A stretch of DNA of 64,000 nt from Streptomyces sp. CB02261 (GTDB lineage Bacteria; Actinomycetota; Actinomycetes; Streptomycetales; Streptomycetaceae). The translations under genes were made by a program, and so were the position numbers. Under the pieces are notes generated by a model. It was not told the DNA's origin and ran no database searches. It saw nothing but the letters and a program-made list of their open reading frames with translations. Numbering within the stretch: position 1 is the first letter of the stretch; each line of letters opens with the position of its first letter. Positions 18,401 through 24,563 of this stretch are shown here, piece by piece. The stretch lies in NCBI RefSeq assembly GCF_001905665.1, contig NZ_LIVX01000002.1, positions 259,420-323,419 of the forward strand, given 5' to 3'.

Positions 18401-18914
18401 CGAGCAGGTCGGTGATGAGGGTCGGGAAGGACCGGGTGAGCGCGGGGTACGGGCCCGGGGCCTCGCGCAGGACGCGCGCGGCGAGCTGGTAGCGGGTGGC
18501 GTCGGCGAGGAGTCGCGAGGTGGGTTCGAGCCCGATGCGCAGGCCGTGGTCGGTGAGGAGCTGTCCGGCGAACGCGTGGTAGGTGGAGATGCGGGGCTCG
18601 CCCGGCGGGTCGTCGGGGTCGATGACGTCGGGGTCGGTGACGCCGGCGCGGACCAGGGCGGTGCGGACGCGCTCGGCGAGTTCGCCGGCTGCCTTGTTGG
18701 TGAAGGTGAGGCCGAGGACCTGCTCGGGGGCCACCTGACCGGTGCCGACCAGCCAGACCACGCGGGCGGCCATCACCGTGGTCTTGCCGGAGCCGGCTCC
18801 GGCCACGACGACCTGCGGGGCGAGCGGCGCGGTGATGCAGGCCGTCTGCTCCGGGGTGAACGGGATGCCGAGGAGCTCCTTGAGCTGCTCGGGGTCGGTG
18901 ATGCGTGCGGTCAC
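15486..18914 (-). CDS. adnB: Helicase-nuclease subunit AdnB
   Basis: A 1142-aa UvrD-like helicase with a C-terminal RecB-family nuclease. Walker A VAGAGSGKTT lies at ~37-46, followed by LLDEYQDTS, CQAIYGWRGA and TAHKSKGLEW motifs. The PD-(D/E)XK nuclease motif VDWKTSR is near residue 1071. It is the second of two such subunits separated by ~1.2 kb, the AdnAB arrangement that resects double-strand breaks in actinobacteria. An acidic low-complexity stretch around 800-870 links motor and nuclease. The GTG start is preceded by TAGCCT 7 nt upstream (leaderless pattern). Confidence 0.93.
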   Translation of the reverse strand: MTARITDPEQLKELLGIPFTPEQTACITAPLAPQVVVAGAGSGKTTVMAARVVWLVGTGQVAPEQVLGLTFTNKAAGELAERVRTALVRAGVTDPDVIDPDDPPGEPRISTYHAFAGQLLTDHGLRIGLEPTSRLLADATRYQLAARVLREAPGPYPALTRSFPTLITDLLALDAELAEHLVRPERLLAYDSELLTALAGARLSNAELRKIPEAAAARRELLDLVVRYRAAKRSRDLLDFGDQIARSAELATTRPEVGEILRQEFRVVLLDEYQDTSVAQRLLLSGLFGQGPEGPPTGHAVTAVGDPCQAIYGWRGASVANLDDFPEHFPHRDGSPASRYALSENRRSGGRLLDLANGLAAPLRAMHAGVEALRPAPGAEQDGSVRIALLPTHAEEIDWLADSLAHLVRTGREPGEIAVLCRTATDFPALHAALVARDVPVEVVGLSGLLHLPEIADLVAVCEVLQDPGANASLVRLLTGPRWRIGPRDLALLGRRARLLVHRGGEDPDPEQRLAAAVEGVDPAEVVSLADALDTFLDSGGAADDGLAFSAEARVRFARLAAELRALRTSLADPLMDVLHRVLAATGLEVELSASPHALAARRRETLGHFLDIAAGFASLDGEASLLAFLGFLRTAVQYEKGLDNALPGGENTVKVLTAHKSKGLEWDVVAVPGLVAGQFPSARARESWTSQPQVLPHDLRGDAATLPAIDTWDAKSLTAFKNEMRDHQHTEELRLGYVTFTRPRSLLLGSAHWWGPSQKKPRGPSDFLRSLYDHCAAGHGDIEAWAEEPEKDAENPSLTAHETDQAWPLPLDPDSYRRRKEAAELVRDRLWAIAPQGPGEAGHDPAETAPATRDPHPQDLWPDEDEPVWDEDEEALPEDTHADAIPAPREPEAPPSEPYDALGELTTEDARTLASWDRDLTALTGELRRARATTRDVLLPAYLSASQVLRLAADPDGFAQELARPMPKAPQPAARRGTRFHAWVESRFEELPLPFLGPEELPGGEDFAGEPEIVDERDLDELKEAFARTPYAHRTPYRVEVPVHLSLAGRVVRGRIDAVYRDPGTGAYEIVDWKTSRVRTADPLQLAIYRLAWAEQHGLAPEDVAAAFVYVRTGEVARPARLPGRAELETLLLGEAPPGAG

Positions 18915-19012
18915 CTCAAAGAGGCTAACGCGGACCACGGACAGTGCGGCCCGGCACGGCTCACGCGGTGGCTCACCTCACGCGGGGTGCCGGCTCCCGG
19001 ACGGGGCTCGCC

Positions 19013-19825
19013 TCACGCGGGGCCGCCCGGGGCCAGCTTCGAGAGGTCCACGGTCTCGTCGGCGGGCGGGACGACCACCTCGACGGGCTTGTCGTGGTCG
19101 GAGAACGTGATCGAGCCGGGTTCGTCGCCGCCCGTCCTGACCATCTTCAGGATGTACGGCTTGCCCTCCTGGGAGACGGAGACGGTCGAGGTCTCCTCGC
19201 CGTCCTTCTTCACCAGGGTCGCGACGGGGGTGCCGTCGACCTCGGTGTCGGGGCCCCTGGTCAGTCCGGTGCGCTTCTCCTCGTCCTTGCCGAGGTCGGA
19301 GAGGAGCTCGTCCAGGTCGCAGACACCGCCGAGGTCGCTGCTGCCGGGCTGCCCCGGGGCGATCTTCAGCCAGCGGCCCTCGACCAGTTCGATCGTGGTG
19401 TCGATCTGCGCCTCGGCCATGCCCTGGGAGGTCATGGAGACGCGCCAGAACGCCTCGTCGCCCTTCAGGTACGTGACGCGGTCGGCCTTGCGGAGTTCGG
19501 CGGTGCCGCCGTCGATCTTCATCCGGCCGGTGCACTCGTCCTGGTCGTCGACGGTGAAGTCGATGTCGAGCGGCTGCCCGTCGGTGACGATCCGGCCCTC
19601 CATCCGGAGGGAGGTCGCGGAACGGGTCGCGGTGACGGCCCGGTCCGCGATCTCGTCGGCGGTGAGGTCGGCGAACGGGTCGGGCGACGGGGCCACCGGG
19701 GCCGCGATGCCGGCCGGAGGGCCGGCGGCCGCCGCCGTGGCCGCCGCCGTCGCGGGACCCACGAGCACGACGGCCGCGCAGACGACGGCCGCGGCGCGTG
19801 CCTTTCGGCGGGGGTGGGATCTCAT
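19013..19825 (-). CDS. Secreted LolA/LppX-like protein
   Basis: A 270-aa exported protein. Basic MRSHPRRKAR precedes an Ala-rich hydrophobic signal segment ending near residue 35; there is no lipobox cysteine. The mature part has the pattern of actinobacterial lipoprotein-carrier-like proteins (LppX/LprG type), with ATRSATSLRMEG and a Gly-Gly-Asp C-terminal strand region. A truncated paralogue fragment lies immediately upstream. The function is probably binding of a hydrophobic ligand outside the membrane (inference from fold resemblance). Confidence 0.8.
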   Translation of the reverse strand: MRSHPRRKARAAAVVCAAVVLVGPATAAATAAAAGPPAGIAAPVAPSPDPFADLTADEIADRAVTATRSATSLRMEGRIVTDGQPLDIDFTVDDQDECTGRMKIDGGTAELRKADRVTYLKGDEAFWRVSMTSQGMAEAQIDTTIELVEGRWLKIAPGQPGSSDLGGVCDLDELLSDLGKDEEKRTGLTRGPDTEVDGTPVATLVKKDGEETSTVSVSQEGKPYILKMVRTGGDEPGSITFSDHDKPVEVVVPPADETVDLSKLAPGGPA

Positions 19826-19908
19826 GCGAGCCTCCTCGCGGATTCCCGACGCTCACACCAGGGTCGCTCCGCGCGCGCGTGACCGCTACTTCTCCCGGGG
19901 GTCGGGCG

Positions 19909-20105
19909 TCACGAGGCGCCCTTCGTCAGCTGCTCCATGTCGACGACCTGGTCGGCGGGCGGGGCCGCGGCGGTGACCGGCTTGTCGAAGTCGCTGAGGG
20001 TGAGGGTGCCGGGCTCCTTGCCGCCGGTCTCCACGACGCGCAGGACGTACGGCTTGGCGGAGTCCTTGGCCACGTAGAAGGTGGTGGTCTCGCCCTTCTC
20101 CCCCG
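19909..20105 (-). pseudogene. 3' remnant of a paralogous secreted protein
   Basis: In one frame the minus strand reads KPYVLRVVETGGKEPG, then DFDKPV and PPADQVVDMEQL, then a stop. This aligns with the C-terminus of the adjacent intact gene (KPYILKMVRTGGDEPG, DHDKPV, PPADETVDLSKL). No signal peptide, N-terminal domain, ribosome binding site or start precedes it, and about 70 nt further upstream is the adnA stop. It looks like the surviving 3' third of a tandem duplicate. Confidence 0.75.
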
Positions 20106-20172
20106 ACCGGAGAGGGCACGCGAAGGAAGTACGAAAGAGGACGTGACGCTCCCCACAGGGGCGGCCGGTCTC

Positions 20173-23100
20173 TCAGTCGACGACCTGGCGGCCCTCCGGC
20201 CGGGCGCTGCACGAGGCGCGGAAGGAGCAGGTCGTGCAGTGCTGGCCGGTGGTGGGGGTGAAGCGTTCGTCGAGGACCCGGCCCGCCGCGTTGGCGAGCA
20301 GCTCACCGACCCACTCCCCGGCGAGCGGCTCCTGTGCCTGGACCTTCGGGAGGGCGTCCCCGCCCTCCTTCTGCGGGGCGCTCTGCCGCAGCTGTACGAG
20401 TTCGGCGCCGCCCGGCTCGGGCCGGCGGCCGTCGAAGACCTCGTCGAGCGCGCCCTCCCGGACGGCGAGCTGGTAGACGGCGAGCTGCGGGTGGTGGGCG
20501 ACCTCGTCGCGGGTGGGGGCCGACTTGCCGGTCTTGAAGTCGACGACGTACGCGCGGCCGTGTTCGTCGGTCTCGACGCGGTCCATGGACCCGCGGATGC
20601 GGACCTGGTACTCCCCCGCCTCCAGGGTCACGTCGAAGGCGTGCTCGGACGCGGCGGGGGTGCGGCCGCCCCGGTCCATGACGTGCCAGCTGAGGAAGCG
20701 TTCCAGGGCCACGCGCGCGTGCTGCTTCTCCTGGGCCGACTTCCAGGGCGCGTCGAAGGCGAGGGCGTCCCAGACGGTGTCGAGGCGGGCCATGAGGACG
20801 TCGAGGTCGGCGGGGGTGCGGCCGGAGGCGACCTCGTCGGCGAGGACGTGGACGACGTTGCCGAAGCCCTGGGCCGCCGTGGCGGGGGCGGCGGCCTTGA
20901 CCTCGCGGCCCAGGAACCACTGGAGGGAGCAGGTGGTGACCAGGTTCTCCAGGGAGCTCGGCGACAGGGCCACCGGCAGGTCGCGGTCGCGCAGCGGGAC
21001 CGTGCTCCGCGTCGGCTCGAACAGGCCCCACCAGCGGTCCGGGTGCGCGGCCGGTACCAGCGGCTGCCCGTCCTCGTCGGTCAGCGCGGCGAGCCGGGCC
21101 AGGCGGTGGGCGGCCGCGTCGCGGAGCGCGGGCGAGGCGTCCGGGTCGACGGTGGTGGCGCGCAGTTCGGCGACCAGGGCGGAGACGGCGAGGGGCCGGC
21201 GGGGGCGGCCGGGCACGTCCTTCGGCTCGGCGCCGAGCTCGGTGAGGAAACGGGAGGGCTGGTCGCCGTCCTCGGCGGCGGCCTTCACGGCGGTGACGAC
21301 GAGCCGGTCACGCGCGCGCGTGGCGGCCACGTAGAAGAGCCGGCGCTCCTCGGCGAGGAGGGCGCCGGGGGTGAGGGGCTCGGCGAGACCGTCGCGGCCG
21401 ATGCGGTCGGCCTCGAGGAGGGAGCCGCGACGGCGCAGGTCGGGCCAGAGGCGCTCCTGGACGCCGGCGACGACGACGAGGCTCCATTCGAGGCCCTTGG
21501 ACCGGTGGGCGGTCATCAGACGGACGGCGTCGGGGCGGGTGTGACGTCGGGTGAGGGTGTCGGCGGCGATGTCCTGGGCGTCGAGTTCTTCGAGGAAGTT
21601 GAGGACACCGCGGCCGCCGACGCGTTCCTCGGCGCGGGCGGCGGTCTCGAAGAGGGCGCAGACGGCGTCGAGGTCGCGGTCGGCGTTGCGGCCGGCGGGG
21701 CCGCCGCGGAGCGCGGCGCGCTCCAGCCGGCCGGGCCAGGGGGTGCCGCTCCAGAGCACCCAGAGGGCCTCCTCGGCGGTGCCGCCCGCTTCGAGCAGGG
21801 CGCGGGTCTCCCCGAGCAGGTCGCCGAGCCGCTTCGCGCCCCGCGCGTACGCCGGGTCGTGCGCGACCAGACGCTCGGGCTCCGCGAGGGCGCGGGCGAG
21901 CAGGACGTCGGAGGGCGGCGGGACCTTGTTGCCCGCGGCACGTTCCTCGTCGCGCAGGGCGCGGCCGAGGCGGCGGAGGTCTGCCGGGTCCACGCCCGCG
22001 AGCGGCGAGGCGAGCAGTTCGAGGGCGGTCTCGGTGCCGAGCCAGGCGGCGGGCTCGACGGGTGCGGAGGCCGGGGAGGGTGCGGCGTCCGGGGACGGCG
22101 CGAGGTCCGACGGGGGCGCAGGGTCCGGGGAGGGTGCGGCGTCCGAGGACGGTGCGGCGTCCGAGGACGGCCCGAGGTCCGAGGACGGCGCGGCGTCCGG
22201 GGAGGGTGCGGCGTCCGGGGAGGGTGCGGCGTCCGGGGACGGTGCGGGGGCCGAGGACGGCCCGAGGTCCGGGGACGGTGCGGGGTCCGGGGAGGGTGCC
22301 TGCGGTGCGGCGTCGGCGTGGGTCGTGCCCACCGGTTCCGCCCCGGCGGATCGGGGGCCCGCGGCCGGGGCCGCGTGGGCGACGGCCCGCAGCGCGAGCA
22401 GCAGCGGCGCCACCGCGGGTTCGTGCCTCAGCGGGGTGTCCGCCGCGTCCGTCTCCACCGGGACCCCCGCCGAGGTGAGGGCGCGGCGGAGGGACGGGAG
22501 GGCGGCCGCGGCGCGGGTGAGGACGGCCATGTCCTGCCAGGGGACGCCGTCCTCCAGGTGGGCGCGGCGCAGCAGGTCGGCGATGTTCTCGGCTTCCGCC
22601 GACGCCGTCGGGTAGGTGTACGCCTCCGCCACGCCCCCTTCCCGTACGGGCGTGAGGTCGCGGTGGGCGCGGACCTTGTCGGCCGGGAGCCGGTGCATCG
22701 GCATGCGCTGGGCGAGCAGCCTGGTCGCGCCGAGGAGGCCTGCTCCGGAGCGGCGGGCGGTGCGCAGGACGCGGACGTCCGCGCCGCCGAAGGCGGCGGG
22801 GAAGTCGAGGATGCCGTTCACGTCGGCGCCCCGGAAGGCGTAGATGGACTGGTCCGGGTCGCCGAAGGCGACCACCGTGCGGCGGCCGCCGCCCGCGAGC
22901 GCGTGCAGGAGCCGGACCTGTGCCGGGTCGGTGTCCTGGTACTCGTCGACGAAGACCGCGTCGTAGGCGGGCAGGCTGACGGTCCCGGCGAGCAGTACGG
23001 CCCGGTGGACGAGCTCGGTGTAGTCGAGGACGCCCTGGAGGTCGAGGACGTCGAGGTACTCGGCGAGGAAGCCGGCCGCCGCCTTCCAGTCCGGGCGGCC

Positions 23101-23751
23101 GACGCGGTCGGCGAAGCGGGCGAGCGCGTCCGGTCCGAGGCCCAGCTCGCGGGAGCGCGCGAGGACGGCCCGTACCTCGTCGGCGAAGCCCCGGGTGGTG
23201 AGGCAGGCGCGCAGCTCGTCGGGCCAGCGGATGCTTCCGAGGCCGCTCTTCTCCAGGTCGACGTGGCCGGCGAGCAGTTCTCGTACGGCGAGGTCCTGCT
23301 CGGGTCCGGAGAGCAGCCGCAGCGGTTCGGCGAAGAGTTCGGCGTCCTGGTGGGCGCGGATCAGGGCGTAGCAGTACGAGTGGAAGGTGGTGGCCTGCGG
23401 CGGGCGTCGGCCGCCGAGCCGGGCGGCCATGCGGTCGCGGAGTTCGACGGCGGCCTTGCGGCTGAAGGTGAGGACGAGGAGGCGTTCGGGGTCGGCGCCC
23501 TTCTCCATCCGGGCGGCGACGGCCTCGACGAGGGTCGTGGTCTTGCCGGTGCCGGGTCCGGCGAGGACGAGAAGCGGTCCGGCGGTGTGGTCAACCACTT
23601 CCTGTTGGGCTGCGTCCAGCTGAGGGGGATCCATCGGGGCCGGCGTGGTACGCACCAGCCGGTACGCGCCCGGGGTCCGCTGCCGTCCCGGGCCCGGGTA
23701 CGGCTGTCCCTGGTGCGACGGCGTACGCCGGGTGGTCGAGGAGGTACTCAC
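20173..23751 (-). CDS. adnA: Helicase-nuclease subunit AdnA
   Basis: A 1192-aa UvrD-like helicase with an AddB/RecB-type nuclease. Walker A LAGPGTGKTT lies at ~63-72, with VDEYQDTDPAQ, DQSIYAFRGAD and HRSKGLEW motifs. The C-terminal nuclease has VVDFKTGK. A Cys near 941 plus the terminal CTTCSFRASC suggest a 4Fe-4S staple as in AddB. Residues ~484-560 are a Pro/Ser/Asp/Ala hexapeptide repeat inside the motor. It pairs with AdnB for end resection. The GTG start lacks a good ribosome binding site; Met40 (MDPPQLD) is an alternative. Confidence 0.92.
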   Translation of the reverse strand: MSTSSTTRRTPSHQGQPYPGPGRQRTPGAYRLVRTTPAPMDPPQLDAAQQEVVDHTAGPLLVLAGPGTGKTTTLVEAVAARMEKGADPERLLVLTFSRKAAVELRDRMAARLGGRRPPQATTFHSYCYALIRAHQDAELFAEPLRLLSGPEQDLAVRELLAGHVDLEKSGLGSIRWPDELRACLTTRGFADEVRAVLARSRELGLGPDALARFADRVGRPDWKAAAGFLAEYLDVLDLQGVLDYTELVHRAVLLAGTVSLPAYDAVFVDEYQDTDPAQVRLLHALAGGGRRTVVAFGDPDQSIYAFRGADVNGILDFPAAFGGADVRVLRTARRSGAGLLGATRLLAQRMPMHRLPADKVRAHRDLTPVREGGVAEAYTYPTASAEAENIADLLRRAHLEDGVPWQDMAVLTRAAAALPSLRRALTSAGVPVETDAADTPLRHEPAVAPLLLALRAVAHAAPAAGPRSAGAEPVGTTHADAAPQAPSPDPAPSPDLGPSSAPAPSPDAAPSPDAAPSPDAAPSSDLGPSSDAAPSSDAAPSPDPAPPSDLAPSPDAAPSPASAPVEPAAWLGTETALELLASPLAGVDPADLRRLGRALRDEERAAGNKVPPPSDVLLARALAEPERLVAHDPAYARGAKRLGDLLGETRALLEAGGTAEEALWVLWSGTPWPGRLERAALRGGPAGRNADRDLDAVCALFETAARAEERVGGRGVLNFLEELDAQDIAADTLTRRHTRPDAVRLMTAHRSKGLEWSLVVVAGVQERLWPDLRRRGSLLEADRIGRDGLAEPLTPGALLAEERRLFYVAATRARDRLVVTAVKAAAEDGDQPSRFLTELGAEPKDVPGRPRRPLAVSALVAELRATTVDPDASPALRDAAAHRLARLAALTDEDGQPLVPAAHPDRWWGLFEPTRSTVPLRDRDLPVALSPSSLENLVTTCSLQWFLGREVKAAAPATAAQGFGNVVHVLADEVASGRTPADLDVLMARLDTVWDALAFDAPWKSAQEKQHARVALERFLSWHVMDRGGRTPAASEHAFDVTLEAGEYQVRIRGSMDRVETDEHGRAYVVDFKTGKSAPTRDEVAHHPQLAVYQLAVREGALDEVFDGRRPEPGGAELVQLRQSAPQKEGGDALPKVQAQEPLAGEWVGELLANAAGRVLDERFTPTTGQHCTTCSFRASCSARPEGRQVVD
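22073..22300. repeat. 18-bp tandem repeat inside adnA
   Basis: Twelve imperfect copies plus a 12-bp partial of an 18-bp unit close to GGGGAGGGTGCGGCGTCC are read directly. Variation is mostly at unit positions 2, 6, 9, 10 and 13-15. On the coding strand each unit gives six residues like PDAAPS, so copy-number changes stay in frame. The repeat sits between helicase motifs where other AdnA proteins have a shorter loop (from family knowledge). Confidence 0.85.
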
Positions 23752-23921
23752 GTGGGTCGCCGGTCCTGGTGGGAGTGGTGGTGCGGGTGAGACGGCCGTC
23801 CGCCGCGGCCGGCCTCCGCGTGCGTCAGCCCGGCGCCTCGGGAGACGCGAACGTCGACGTTACGCGAAACGGACCGTCGCCGAGCCGTACTCCGTGCCCC
23901 GATCCGTACCGCGAGACCCCG

Positions 23922-23963
23922 ACCGGGCGCCGCGCGTTCCCCACCGGGCGCCGCGCGTACCCC
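23922..23963. repeat. Two tandem 21-bp direct repeats
   Basis: ACCGGGCGCCGCGCGT followed by TCCCC or ACCCC occurs twice back to back, one mismatch in 21 bp, in the gap between the alkyltransferase-like gene and adnA. The same gap holds a 12-bp palindrome AACGTCGACGTT at 23850-23861. No function is evident; it may lie in the adnA downstream or upstream regulatory space. Confidence 0.4.
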
Positions 23964-23993
23964 GCCCGACCCGCGCTCCCCCGCCCGGCCGGC

Positions 23994-24374
23994 TCAGGGG
24001 CGGGCTCCGTCCCCGGCTCCGGTGTGAGTTCCGTCCCAGCGGGCCCGCCGCATGTCGATCCTCGGTACGTGCCCCTCGGCCGCCGGGCCCGCCCCGCGCA
24101 GCGGGGTGCCCTCCTCGCGGTAGTGGCCGAGGGCCCTCAGTTCGTGCCCGGGCAGCAGCGTCCCGTCGGCGCGGACGACCCGCCACCAGGGCGCGCTCCC
24201 GCCGTACAGGGCCATCACCCGGCCGACCTGGCGCGGCCCGCCCTCGCCCAGCCATTCGGCGACGTCCCCGTAGGTCATGACCCGGCCGGGCGGGATCCCG
24301 TCGGCGACGTCGAGCACCCGCTCCGCGTACTCGGGCAGTTCTCCGGTCTCCCCCACAGGCACCTCCATGCTCAT
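23994..24374 (-). CDS. Alkyltransferase-like protein (ATL, MGMT family)
   Basis: A 126-aa MGMT DNA-binding domain. GRVMTYGDVAEWLG is the helix-turn-helix entry, followed by PRQVGRVMALY with the Arg finger. The usual PCHRV active site reads PWWRVV, so the alkyl-accepting cysteine is replaced by Trp. This is the ATL subclass, which flags O6-alkylguanine lesions for nucleotide excision repair. ATG starts at 24383, 24374 and 24368 are possible; 24374 is chosen. It sits beside adnA, like Rv3204. Confidence 0.88.
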   Translation of the reverse strand: MSMEVPVGETGELPEYAERVLDVADGIPPGRVMTYGDVAEWLGEGGPRQVGRVMALYGGSAPWWRVVRADGTLLPGHELRALGHYREEGTPLRGAGPAAEGHVPRIDMRRARWDGTHTGAGDGARP

Positions 24375-24563
24375 CCGCCCCATCGTGCCTCACCCCACCG
24401 ACATGGCCCTGATGCCTCCGCGCGGCGACTCTTCATGCCACCATCGTGCGGGCGGTGACTGGTGATACGAGATCAAGAGCGACAAGTACAAGAAAAAGGC
24501 AGTAAGTACGAGAATTCGTACGAACCAGAACGAGAACGACACGAGACGCATGCAGAGACGGAC

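Noticed and set aside
22073..22300. CRISPR array
   Set aside because: The units are contiguous with no spacers and encode an in-frame peptide repeat.
19798..23790. A 1330-codon plus-strand open frame
   Set aside because: It is antisense to adnA and arises from G/C third-position bias; it shows no domain and the minus strand has all helicase motifs.
23850..23861. AACGTCGACGTT palindrome near adnA as a LexA/SOS box
   Set aside because: The spacing between GAAC and GTT is six, not the four of the Gram-positive SOS consensus, and it lies ~100 bp from the gene start.
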